Origin: Sclerotinia nivalis
Taxonomy: Eukaryota; Ascomycota; Leotiomycetes; Helotiales; Sclerotiniaceae
NCBI GenBank assembly: GCA_029531795.1
Contig: JAPEIS010000001.1
Coordinates: 3,720,001-3,784,000, forward strand
DNA length: 64,000 nucleotides
Reading direction: 5' to 3'
In this document: positions 24,375 through 36,286 of the stretch, in pieces
Layout of the letters: every line of letters begins with the position of its first letter
Numbering within the stretch: the stretch's first letter is position 1
The notes under the pieces: generated by a model
Seen by the model: only the letters and a program-made list of their open reading frames with translations
Database searches by the model: none
What the model was told of the DNA's origin: nothing
Position numbers and translations under genes: made by a program

Positions 24375-24537
24375 TATCACGGTAAAGGAAAAGATATATG
24401 TAGATTTGATCTATTGTTGTACTACGAGGAAGAGAAGAAGGTTAAGGAGGTGACCTGACTATATAGAAGTGAATGTATGCATATATGCCTAAGGCACACA
24501 TGATCACGTGCAGGTGAAGGGAGATGAACCCGTAACA
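24375..24537 (-). repeat. 5' LTR of Gypsy-C (minus-strand element)
   Basis: 163 bp. On the element strand a CTATATAGTC TATA-like box lies 40 nt before GTAGTACAA (24417-24425), the presumed start of the RNA. Confidence 0.92.
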
Positions 24538-24542
24538 ACTTT

Positions 24543-25668
24543 TCTTTGCTCCAGAAAAGAGTATTATTCGAAAAATGTTTCAAGAATATATCTCAAATTG
24601 GATTTATAAAATATTAAAAACATAATCAAATTGGAGTACCGTCCTTCAAATGTTCGAGGATCATTTACATACAGTTAATTCAGTAGCCTTTTCGCCGAAT
24701 GGCAAAGTAGTAGCTTCAGGCTCTAACGATCAAACAATTCGGCTTTGGGATCCGACCACGGGCGAGCCGCTACAAACGCTCGAGGGTCACTCAGATTTAG
24801 AGGCATCCTCAACCTTTGAACAGTACTCTATATCAAACCATTGGATAACTGAAAGGGCATATGGAGAAATACGAAATATTCTTTGGCTACCTCCAGACTA
24901 TCGGTTATCTAGTAAGTCTAGTACCCTACTTTCGGGCCACCCCCTCTTTTGGGCCACCCATTTACACCAAAAATCACGATTTTGACCTATTAATAACTCT
25001 ACCAATAATTAATATAATTAATTGAAATTTTAATTATAGATTCTTTATATAATTATATATAGAATCAGAAATTTAGAAATATATTATACAATTTGAATCG
25101 TTGAAAATAAAATGTTGAAATTTCGATTTTCGATTTGTATATAAATCCTATACAAATTTCTTTTTTTTTGAAATTTTGAATAACTTTTCAATAAAAATAA
25201 TTAAAAATAAATCATAAAATTTAAATGATTCTTTGATGTTTAGAGCTTTCAAAAATATATTATTTAATAGTATTATAATTTGTAATTATTGATTTATTTA
25301 GATTTATAAAATTCGTTAACAAATTGATTAAAAAGTTGTCACAAAATCACATACAAATTAAAACTTCAAAATTTTAAATATTAATAACTTTTTATAAAAA
25401 ATCGCGAAAATTCTAATATTTTCAATATTAATCAATAACTATATAAAGAATTTATAATTTAAATTTCAATTGATTATATTGATTTTTCGTGGAGTTATAA
25501 ATTCGAAAAATCGTTAATTTTGGTGGTAACGGTGGCCCAAAAGAGGGGGTGGCCCGAAAGTAGGGTACTAGACTTACGTCTTGTTATAAAAGAATTATGG
25601 TTATGGGATTTTCCACCGATAGCATTTTCTTTTTGAGATTTGAGTATAGAAAATTTTGTATTATCTAA
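24543..25668 (+). pseudogene. NLR-type WD40 protein, C-terminal relic (NACHT-WD40/STAND family likely)
   Basis: Plus-strand frame starting right after Gypsy-C: FFAPEKSIIRKMFQ, one TAA, then SNWSTVLQMFEDH, a canonical WD40 blade (HTVNSVAFSPNGKVVASGS through TIRLWDPTTGEPLQTLEGHS), then a C-terminal tail with NILWLPPDYRLSS. In fungal NACHT-WD40 receptors the WD repeats are preceded by just such a FAP(E/T)S...W...LQTLEGH linker and followed by a WLPPEYRPS tail, so this looks like such a receptor reduced to one blade. The tail is interrupted at 24915 by a MITE. Removing the MITE and one TA lets the frame continue (CYKRIMVMGFSTDSIFFLRF) to TAA at 25666. These proteins act in non-self recognition and cell death; the nucleotide-binding part is not visible here. 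Confidence 0.65.
24915..25574. mobile_element. Non-autonomous Fot/pogo-like MITE with long inverted repeats
   Basis: 660 bp, flanked by TA (24913-24914, 25575-25576). The outer 45 bp are perfect inverted repeats starting AGTCTAGTACCCTACTTTCG, like the AGTC-starting repeats of Fot1-type elements, and hold GGGCCACC twice. Imperfect inverted symmetry continues inward for roughly another 130 bp, so the element could fold back on itself. It has no coding capacity; the middle is AT-rich. It inserted into the WD40 relic tail. Confidence 0.85.
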
Positions 25669-27380
25669 ATAAAAACCAGTTTCAATATATCTATTAGTTA
25701 CTATATTGTTTATATCGTTGATATAATATCCTTTTATTTTTTTTCTCTTTTTAATAGAGAGATTGAGGGAAATTTATAATTATATAAATTTTATGTTTAC
25801 CATTTCGGTTCTAATATATTTTAATACAATCATATAGTAATTTCATAAAAAGAAACATAAAGAATTCTTTCAGTTGATTCAGCTTCGATCATTATATTTT
25901 ATTTCTAATTTTCAATCCTATATACTTTACATCTCGGGATTGATCCTGATTCATCTCATTGGACAGAGTATCAAATCTAAGCTTAGTTAAACATATGATT
26001 AATCTTTATTATCACAGGCTGTATCCAGCATTGTACTACTACATATGGCAAGCTCATATATAAATATAAAAATACATAATACATACATACCTAGAAATAG
26101 GCCTAAACCTAATATATACAACACAATTCAGAAAACGGTACTGCCATCATATAGCTCTGTATCCCAAACCTAGTTTCAATAACTTGGATTATGCTTTGAA
26201 AAGGATAATATCCAATAAATGAATACTATCTAGCCACAGCTCCGCAATACATTTACAAATCTATACTAGCCACTCAACTTCTAAATCAGATATTAGAATA
26301 TAGACTCGATGAAAGTTTCAAATAGATTGATCTATAACTTCCCAATATAATTATTACTTTTTAAGTTTTGTTGAGTATTGTTTGTACTTAGATCGCCGCC
26401 GAAGTTCGATGCAGGAGGGCATTATGAATCTTCTTTCAGGAACAACCGTCCTTCTTCATTCTAATTATCGTTGTATATTCTTTTAGCTTTTATAAAATAC
26501 GTTTCTTTTTAGATTACAGTATTATTAATCGTATCTTGGAATATAAAATATTGTAAGGAATTAAAGTTTTTGTGAAAGTCAATTCATCAAAATCAATATT
26601 CAATGTTTCGAAAAGAATAGAAAGATAAGGATGCTTTGGAATATATTGCAATTGAAACTTGAGATTATATATTATATTGTTCTCGATCCTGATATATTTA
26701 AAAAACCCTTTAAAAGGTTATTCTTGATATTCGGTAATTGATGATATTAAACAAAAGGAACTTTGAAAAATTAATAAAGAAAAATGAAAGTTATCTAAAA
26801 GCTTTGCTTGATGTCCTATCATCGATTGGTATCAGTTACTACATCAATAATTTCAGAACAATAAGGCTTCGACTTTATCGATGGATCTATTATATACAGA
26901 TTATAATTGGAAAGCTGATTATTCCAAATACAATTATTATATAATTATACTTAAATTATAAGATTCGTAATTTGATCAATAAACACTTTAGTATTAAGAG
27001 TATAATGAACAATAATTTTGATAACGAAAACAAATATTGATATCGATTTATATTATTCCGAATCAATATCAAAGAGATAATCTATATTGATATACTATAT
27101 AATTAGAGAAATATATAATATTATTTAAAAATACTGAATATTCTTAATAAAAACAATAAAATCCTTTATCAACAATACAAAATTGAAAATACTGAGTTTT
27201 GATATACCAATTAAGATTATCAATATAAAGATATTTGTATTTTCGTTTCTTTAGTTTTGTTTTATTATTATTCAATTTGTAGAAGATATAAAATAATATA
27301 AAGATTTTGAAAAACTTATAAAATTTTATCGTTATATTAGAAATTAAAAATATCATTATAAAATTAGAATCTGTATTTTC
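25669..27380. other. AT-rich stretch, no gene identified
   Basis: Mostly AT-rich DNA. A slightly less AT-rich island at about 26020-26450 contains no frame I can support. No LTR or inverted-repeat element was recognised. Confidence 0.4.
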
Positions 27381-27389
27381 TAATAAGAT

Positions 27390-28690
27390 TTAAAAGTTAA
27401 TGATATATTTTCGAAATTGTTTTTTAGATTTTGTTATTCGATATTAATAAAGGGATTCTTGGTGTTTACAAAGTTGGATTAAGTTTTGAACAAACTCGAT
27501 CTACTTTTGAATAATTTGATCTTTTGTAAAATTTATATATAATTCGAAGAGCAATTTAATAATAATAATTCGTTTCTCGAATTTGTATTCAATTATTGAA
27601 GAAATAAGGATATCGATAGAAAGGATTCCTTACAATTGTTGATCGATCTTGATAATATAAATAATTTTGTAAAACTTTTTGATAGTTTTATTCAATAATT
27701 GTTTACTCTTTTGACTTTTTAAATTGTTGATTTCGATTTATATTTCTTGGTGTTTTTTATATCATTTTGTTTTCATAATTGCTTTAATAATAAAATAACT
27801 ATATACTTTGATATTCAAAACAGATTCTTTATACTTTTGAATAAGTTGAAGAATATCGGGATCTTAATTAATCTCAAACTTTTATATATCGATCAAATCT
27901 GAAGGAGTTCGTTTGTAATGAGATAATCGATCAATAGTTCGAATTAGATTTTTTTGTTGTATAGATCCAACATAAATAGTTTGATAATCTATATCAATAA
28001 ATATTAATATATAATATTGTTTATAAACATCTCTTTGATAATTTATAATCTATTGATATTCTTCTAATATAATCGATTCTATATCGATAATCAATTAAAT
28101 TTTAATAAAAATCTCAAAGCAAGAGAAAAGCAAGATCTGAAAATTTAGATGTAAAAAACAAGATTTGATAGAGATAATAAATAGAGTAAATGAGAAAGAT
28201 TAAAAAGATTTTATATAAAAAACCTATTATTCAATCTTTTTTTAAAAGCTTATTGCAAATTATAGAATTCTAATCTCTTTTTATATTTATAGATTCGATC
28301 AAGATAAATGAAATAATATCGATGTTTCGAATATTCTAGATATTTAGTCTTTGAAATTCGGATATTATTAATAGTATTATCTATATCCCAAAAGACAAAA
28401 TACTCAGTTCATTTATTGTTCTATTGTAAACGAATACAATCTGTATCAAATAGTATAATCAAAGTATAAATATCCTTAAGAGAATTGAATTTGTTTTCAA
28501 ATATATTATCAACAAATGATAAAGCTAATATAAAAATTACTTTATAATATATTAAATCTTCTATTTTATAAAATATAAATATCTTTCTGTTTTAAATTAA
28601 TAAATTGAAGATATAGAACTAAAGATTATTCACTGTTTCTTTTTCCTATCTGATCTTTTGATTTATTTAAGATTAAGTTTTATTACAATA
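27390..28690 (-). pseudogene. Unrecognised RIP-decayed coding relic
   Basis: On the minus strand one can read coding-like protein through many stops, e.g. TEYFVFWDIDNTINNIRI, then YFIYLDRIYKYKKRLEFY, then QTIYVGSIQQKNLIRTIDR and DQIIQKQ-like segments down to about 27390. Stops are almost all TAA, TAG or TGA at places where Gln or Trp would fit, and Lys, Ile, Asn and Tyr are strongly over-represented, as expected after C to T and G to A loss. It shows no reverse transcriptase or transposase motif that I recognise. It may be a host gene or an unknown repeat. Confidence 0.4.
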
Positions 28691-29090
28691 ATTGATGATC
28701 GGCTTTTGATCAAAGAAGGGAATAATTGAAATTCGATATCTTGATACAAAAGTCTAACAAGAGCTTTTAGCTTAGTAACAATACAGCCGGCAAAATTCAG
28801 AAATGGAGATATTTATATTCGGAAATGTTTATAAGTATATACCTTAATATCGCAAACCCAATAATTATTTTGAAGAGTATATAAATCTTCGATAAAAAAC
28901 TCCGACTTTTTCTTTTCTGAATTGTTGAATCCAAACTTGATTATCAAATTCTATAGGATTCATTATTATCAGATTAGTATAATAAAGTAAAAAATCTATT
29001 AATAAAATAAAAAATAAAAATAAATATATATATTACAGATATTATAAAAAACATTTTCATTTATATAATACTTTATTAATCGTATATATA

Positions 29091-29326
29091 TATCACGGAG
29101 GTAACAGATAGAATAACAGGTATCACTTTTATTGATAAGATGTAGCTCGAAGAGCTACGTTTCTATAGAAGGAACGTTTCCTTAAATATATTTGTGTATA
29201 TTAGGGCTCCGAGCCCTAGCGCTCTTATAGGGTACGATCACCGAGCATGCCCTATTCGATACCGGATCGGACAGATGGAGCCTACTAAAGAGATCGATCT
29301 AGTGATCCAGCTTTGATTCTATGATA
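29091..29326 (-). repeat. 3' LTR of Gypsy-D
   Basis: 236 bp on the plus strand from TATCACGGAGGTAAC to TTCTATGATA. Adjacent (element strand) to a purine tract AAAAAAGAAGGTAC. Confidence 0.9.
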
Positions 29327-29338
29327 GTACCTTCTTTT

Positions 29339-32300
29339 TTAAGGCCGAACTCCGTTGAGGCGGTTATGGGGGCTAGATTTATCACGATATTTCCGATAGT
29401 AATTCTGGATCAGCTCTCGAGCGTTGTTTAGATAATCAGTAGGCTCTTCAATCGGCTCGTCGTAGCCGATCCATCGGACAGTATATTTCAGGCGGGGGCC
29501 ATTGCGATCGCGATGCTCCTAATAGGAATTCAGGATTTCCTCCACCTCGAATTGTTCGATTCCTTCGACTTCAATGAAAAGAGGGGATGGATTGTATTGA
29601 TTAGAGATAGAATTATTATGAACAAAATGCAATAAGTTTATATAGAATACAGAGTGATTTCTTATCGAGGCAGATAGTTCGAATTTATAAGTATATGTGT
29701 CTATAATTCGCAGGATCCAAAATAGATCTAGATTCTTTCAATCTAATTTCTTCTAGAATCTTAGGATCTTAATGTTTTTGACGTTCAACCAAATTAGATC
29801 ATCAGGATTGTAACAATAGACAGGAGTACAACGGGCGTCGGCATTCTTTGTATAGCAAATTTGGCTAACAATCAATTCGGTTTTCAGATATTCAATGATC
29901 AGGGATATTTTCTTGATAAACTTTTTGGCATCTTGGATGTCAAAACAATTGGTAACGATAAATAGCTCAAACCCTATACGCGAATAGTAGTTGTAATTCG
30001 CAAAGAACGGGGTTAAACAGGAACTTTTAGATTAAACAGAATTGATTGAAAATTCGGTAATTGACAATTACTCGAATCAATCGTTCTGTAGATACGAAAT
30101 GTATGATCGGAGATATTGTTCGAGTATAACGTTTGCTCTTTTAGTTTGTTCATTAATCTTTGAATAATAGACTATTGATAGTTTCGATACTGTATTTAAA
30201 TGTTTATAAATGTATTTCCAGAAATCAGATATAAATTGAATATTACAATCGGATATAATCGTTAACAATAGATTATATAGCTTTCAAATATGCTTCAGGA
30301 ATAGGCAAGCTATTTCTTCGGAATTATAGATATCGTAATAGGATAGGAAATGCTTTATTTTAATCAATCGATCGATTATTATAAATATTATATTGTAACC
30401 AAAACTCTTTAAGAGATATATTATGAAATCGATCGATATATTTCTTTATATTTGTTAGGAGATCGAGAATGGATAAAGGATATCTTTTTGTTTTCTATAG
30501 TTCGGTATTGTTTGATAGTAATTATAACAATTATATATCTAATAATTGATATAGTTATAATATTTAAGTTAATAGTAGTTTCGGGATAGGAGCTCAAAAA
30601 TGTGAGTATAGTATAGATGATCTGTGGTAGAAGAATTGTAGATTAAACAGAACAATTCAGTTTTCAGGTTATTATAATCAGGAACGAAAAGTTTCCTGCA
30701 ATAATATAGTAGATTATTATTCTCGGTGTATTTGAATAGAGTAATACGGGGGTGCTTGGGTGCTTTCTCTATTAAGGCTTTCAGAATAGATATAGGTATG
30801 GGATTGGATATATATATTTCAGCAAATAGAGCTTTCAATTCCTCCGATAGTTCGAATAACAAATCGGGGATTACAACAAATATCGAGGATTGATTAGATA
30901 AAGCGATAAAAGCGAACAACGATTCAAAGATCGGTAGGGCTTTGGGGACAGATAGATTTTCGGGGGTAGATAAAGTATCAAAAGTAAACAGAGAGTTAGG
31001 GACGGACAGGATAGATCTAGGGGCTGAACAAATTGAATTAGGTTTTTTCGATGATTAGTGAGATTGGTTACAAATAGTGATTACAAAACAAACTCTTTTC
31101 TTTAGGGAATCTATTGGATTAAACGAGATAGATATAGAAGCGGAAATGGATATAGAGAATAGAACAGGATCAAGATTTTCAGATTTCAAAATCGTTTGAC
31201 TTTGGTATAGAAGGTGTTCATTTCTTTCTTTAGGTAGATCTTTTAATTTTCTAATTAGAGTATCGAATTTAGCTTTTTGTTTATTTAATCGATAAATAAT
31301 CTTGAAGTTGAATCGGGACAGAAATTCAGATCAATGAGTTTGATAATGGTTCAGTAATTTGGTAATCATAAAATATTCCAAATTCTTATAATCTGTAATC
31401 ATTTGGATTAAAGATAGCGTTCTTTTTAATTCTAAATGTTATTCCTCAAAATATCGAATAATGACTAGTAATTCTTTATTGTAAACCTTATAATTATATT
31501 TAACGACTAAATACTTTTTCGAGAAATATATAACAGATTTAAGGATTCTTATATTGTTGTATTGAGACAACACTTTAATAGATACGAAATCGAATACATT
31601 AATCTTTATGATTACGTTTTTTTTCTAATCGAAAATGATTAAAACTAATATTTCAATAAATATTATTTTCAAAGCAGAAAAAGCTTTTATATAAATAGGA
31701 CTTTAAACAAACGGAATATTCTTTTAGATCAAATTAATCAATGAGTGTATAACAAATAAAAAACTGTAGATAAATCATCGATAGAAGTTGCCAAACCTGA
31801 TAAATGCTTATATATCTATCAAGTAGACCGGGATCTTTTATTCGACAATCGTTTTGATCTTCGTAGGATTTATTCGGATACTTTCCTGATCTATAATAAG
31901 GCCTAGGAACTTGGTTTCAGGTTTTAAGAAGTTGTATTTTTTTTAGATTCGTGTACAGATCAGTTTTCTTTAGGGCTTTCAAGATTTTTTGAATATAAAT
32001 GATATATTCAGAATGAATTTTATTATATATCAGAATATCATTCAGATAAGTAATATAGAATATATCCAAATACTTTTGTAGAGTATTGTTGATAAAATAC
32101 TGGAATATAGTAGGTGCGTTAATCAATCCAAAAGGTATAATCAGGGTTTCAAATAAATCGAAACGGATATAGAAAATAGTTAGATATTCCTATTTTTTTT
32201 TAATCTTTATATTGTTGAATATAAAAATGATATCGATCTTTGTAAAGAACTTCATCTTTTTCAAATTGTTCAAGGATTCTTTGGTAAACAATAATGGATA

Positions 32301-33230
32301 ACGATCTTTTATTGATAGATTATTCAAAGTTTAATAATCGATATAAAATTATAACTCTCTATTGGGTTTTTTGATGAATAGAATAAACAAAACAGAAACG
32401 AACGAATTCGAATGGATAAACTCTTTTTGAAGGTTTTCGGATAATCAGTCTTTCAAAATAATAAGCTTGTTTCGGGGTATAAAATAAAGAACTCCAAATG
32501 GTAGTTTAGTTTTCTTTTTCAGATGGATATTGTAATCGTATGATCGATACTAAGGCAGTTTGTCAGCATTTCGTGGGGAGAATATATTAATTCAGGATCG
32601 GAATTCCTCAAACAGATTAAACGGAATAGGGTTTTTCCTTTGGGATAGGATATCGTTAATTAAGTCTATAGTAATCTGGAATATCTTGTAATTATAGCGA
32701 GTGTATATTATGTAGGCTCTCATTGATATAGATGTGATGTCTTTGTTTTGAAGAGTATCCGAGTGGAAAGGCAGATATATCAGGCAGGCTTTCGGTGGGA
32801 CATCCTGTAATACTTTTATATAGAATAGTTGCAATAGTATATTACAGAATTTTCGATAGAATTCGTTATCGAATCGGAATATATTAAATGTGAATTCGAT
32901 ATAGAGATTGTGCTTCTTTAATTATATCAATCTCAGGATAATTGGATAATAAATTAATTCAATAATATAGATTTTTGATCTCTTTTTGTAATGATCGTTG
33001 ATTTGTAGATTGATTAGAATATAATAGTCCATTCGGTTTTCAGACAATATTTTTCTATCGAATTCAATGATTTCGAATGGGATAGATAGTTTGTATATTA
33101 GAAGTTTGATAGTTTTAATTCAATTTCGATCTGCGAAAGTATATCCTTTGTATCCATTATCCACTATAATATAAGTGGAATAGGATCGATCAAATATTGA
33201 TAGAATAGTATCAAGTAATATCATCAGATT
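29339..33230 (-). pseudogene. pol relic of Gypsy-D
   Basis: Same domain order as Gypsy-A pol. From the 5' end: protease trace near 33100-33200, RT near 31900-32450 ([19 protein letters not shown], in which the second catalytic Asp is Asn), RNase H near 31380-31680, integrase near 30070-30930 (LLYYCRKLFVPDY, then FELLSRNYY, later NVILEQYLRSYISYLQND), and chromodomain near 29370-29570. Only fragments of 60-120 codons are open; stops are TAA/TAG/TGA throughout. The relic ends with TAA at 29339-29341. Confidence 0.75.
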
Positions 33231-33329
33231 TGTTCGATTGTTTGTTTTTTTAGTGAAAGATAAGCTTCGAATTGTAGTAACGAATAGATATAGTGTATAT
33301 AGGGCTTTCGTTTGATAACGATTTATACT

Positions 33330-34612
33330 AGACAGGCTTCGTTTCCCGAATTCGGAGAGTTAGAAGGAAACAGATTGTATAGTAATATAGTATATAATTG
33401 AATCTAGGCAGAGAATGGAATAGAGGATGATAGGATAGAATTAGTAATATTAGTTCTAGTTTGTATAGAACGATTATCTAGAAATGGATAATCTTTTATA
33501 TAATGATTAATAGATCTATAATAAAAACATTTTTTTTGTTTATATCTATTAATACATCTTTAGGAACTGAAATCCATTGGATTTTCAGTAGGTATAATTG
33601 TAACAAAAGCAATAGATCGGATAATAGTATTCAGGGATGGAATAGGGATATAGTTAACAGGATTCAGGTTTTGAGTAGTAGTGCAGGGCGGCGGGACAAT
33701 TGGACTACAATTAAAGTCGATTGGTTCTATTAGATATAGATAGCGATTCTTCAATGTCTATACGAAGACAGCGAATATATCGGTATTATCTATGGAAAGC
33801 TTAATGATAACAATCTGGTTCTTTAGTTCATTTGATAGAGCTTATTCTAACAAAATAATTAGAGTATTGTTGTTGTCAACTATTTTGGTTTTCAATGTTA
33901 GTTTTTGAAACTCAGTATAGAAGATATAGAACGATTGGTTCTTTTGTTTCAGATTGATCAAGAGTTTTCGAATTTCGAATTGCTTATTTTGGTTTTTATA
34001 AGCTCTTTTTAGTATTTACAATAGATCTTTATAATCAATAAATTTAACAAATTGATCTTTGATATTATATAATCGAATTTGTATTGTAATAGATCCAGTT
34101 AATCTTTTAATTATATAAATCAAACAAGAATATAGGGAAATGAAGCGATCGGAATTGATATATATTTTATTCTGTATTTGATCGATAAATCAATCCAGAT
34201 TGATTTTCGTTTTATCAAACGATATAAAATCAAATACCTTTTCATTCAATTGAGGTTTCGATAGAATAAAAGTAATAATTGAGGTCGTAACGAAAATCAG
34301 GGGTGAAGGATTAATTAGATCAATGGGAGTTGAAACAGATAGAACGATAAAGACAGGATGAAATTGAATTAAATGAATAATTAATCTATTGTTTTTTTCT
34401 TTTTATTATATAAATACAGTTTTCTCGATTTGTAGATCAAGAGTAAGTTTTTGAATTGTGGATTGTAGATCGGTTATTTCTGTTTTTACTTTTATATTAT
34501 AATTGTAAAAGGAAATGAGATAATGATATTAGATCGCAATATTGTTGATTATAGTAGTAGCGAATTCTTTAAGAGAGCCGGACTGATTAAGCGGGTGCGA
34601 ACGGGATGATAT
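33330..34612 (-). pseudogene. gag relic of Gypsy-D
   Basis: Aligns with the 429-aa Gag of Gypsy-A when read on the minus strand: the initiator is now ATA at 34612, followed by SSRSHP-like codons. Pieces such as KNRYLYLIEPIDFNCSPIV (33560-33754) match ENRRLYLMGPTGSGCSPIV of Gypsy-A. Broken by many stops. Confidence 0.7.
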
Positions 34613-34647
34613 TGTAGAAGTGTCGATACAAGTAGATAGAAGCTATA

Positions 34648-34860
34648 TGTCACGGGGTCCCCGTATATGGTATACGGAGACCGCTCGGGTTCCGACCCAT
34701 AGGAGTCGGACCTCGGATAAGTGTAGGCTAGCCCCGGTCGGGGTTAACGCTATATATAAATATATTTAAGGAACCGTTTCTTCTATAGAAACATAGATTT
34801 TCGAGCTACGTTTTATTAATAAAAATGATTCTTGCTATTCTGCTTGTTGTTTTTGTGATA
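34648..34860 (+). repeat. 5' LTR of Gypsy-A copy 2
   Basis: 213 bp. The U3 half is still close to the young sequence, the U5 half is more decayed. Confidence 0.92.
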
Positions 34861-34898
34861 TTATATAGCTCCTATTTATCTGTATCGATACTTCTACG

Positions 34899-36188
34899 AT
34901 GTCATCCCGTCCGCACCTGTCTAGCCAGTCTGGCTCCCCCGAAGAATTCGCTATTGCTGTAGTCAGCGATATTGTAATCTGGTATTATTATCTCATTTTC
35001 TTTTACGATTATAGTATAAGAGTAGAAGCAGAGGTAACTGATTTGTAATTTGTAGTTCAAAAGCTTATTTTCGATTTGCAAATCGAGAAAACTGTATTTA
35101 TACGATAGAAGGAGAAGAACGATAGATTGATTGTTTGTTTAATTCAATTTCATCCTGTCTCTATTGCTTTATCTATTTTAATCCCTATCGATTTAATCGA
35201 TCTTTCGTTTTTGACGTTCGTTACGATTCCAATTGTCGCTTCTGTTCTGTTGAAGTCTCAATTAAGTAAAAAGGTATCTAACCCTGTATCGTTTGATGGA
35301 ACGAAAATCGATCTTGATCGATTTGTCGATCAAATACAGAATAAAATATATGTTAATTCCAATTACTTTACTTCCCTGCATTCTTGTTTGACTTACATAA
35401 CTAGAAGATTAATTGGATCTGCTGTTGTGCAAATTCGATTATATAATATCAAAGGGCAATTTGTTAAACTTACCGATTATAAGAATCTGTTGCAAATATT
35501 GGAAAAAGCTTATGGAAATCAAAACAAGTAGATCGAGGCTTGAAAACTCCTGATCAATTTGAAACAAAGAAACCAATTGTTCTATATCTTCTATACTGAG
35601 TTCCAAAGACTAACATTGGAAATCGGGATGGCCGACGATAATAATATCCTGATTATTCTATTAAAATAAGCCCTATCAAGTGAACTGAAGAATTAGATTG
35701 TTATCGCTGAGCTATTTATAAATAGCATCGATATATTCGCTACTTTTGTATAGACATTGAAGAATCGCCGTCTATATTTAATGAAACCAATTAATTCCAA
35801 TTGCAATCCAATCGTCCCGCTGTTCTGTATTACAATTCAAAACCTGAATCCTATTAATTGTACCTTTGCTTTATCCTCGAATGCTATTATCCGATCTGTT
35901 GCTTCTGCTACGATTATATCTACTGGAGATCCAATAGATCTTAATTCTCAAAAACGTATTAATAAATACGAACGAAAAGAATACTTCCGTTGTAGATCTA
36001 TCGATCATTATATAAAGGATTGTCCATTCCTAGATAATCGTTTTGTGTAAGCTAAAACTAGCCTTACCAATCTTGCCCCGCCATCCTCTATTCCGTTCTT
36101 CGTCCAAATTCAACCATATACTATATTACTATACAATCTATTCCCTTCCGACTCCCCGAATTCGGGAAACGGAATCTGTTTGGTATAA
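34899..36188 (+). pseudogene. gag relic of Gypsy-A copy 2
   Basis: Same start context (CTTCTACGATG) and length as the intact 429-aa Gag at 46752. Open only in pieces (e.g. 35127-35531 with DLDRFVDQIQNKIYVNSN). The zinc knuckle is damaged: the first Cys codon is mutated, giving YFRCRSIDHYIKDCP-like sequence near 35985. Stops are TAA or TAG at former Gln and Trp codons. Confidence 0.8.
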
Positions 36189-36286
36189 ATCGTTGTCAAA
36201 CGAAAACCCTGTGTATATTACATTTGTCTATCACTACAATTTGAGGTTTATCTTTCGCTAAAGAAACAAGCAATCGAGCAAACCTG

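Larger units (their letters stand above)
17787..24537 (-). mobile_element. Gypsy family C retrotransposon, full length, minus strand, decayed
   Basis: 6751 bp with 163-bp LTRs (17787-17949 and 24375-24537) that differ at about nine positions, all transitions, and a perfect ACTTT target duplication (17782-17786, 24538-24542). Gag, protease, RT/RNase H, integrase and chromodomain relics follow on the minus strand, so it is a chromovirus. It is less decayed than Gypsy-B, with several frames of 75-280 codons still open, and it inserted into an NLR/WD40 gene relic. A G-rich polypurine tract (complement of GTACCCCCTCCTC, 17950-17962) precedes its 3' LTR. Confidence 0.93.

Noticed and set aside
27780..28010. 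GIY-YIG-like reading (IYVGS...R..H) in the 27390-28690 relic
   Set aside because: Too short and too decayed to claim a nuclease domain.
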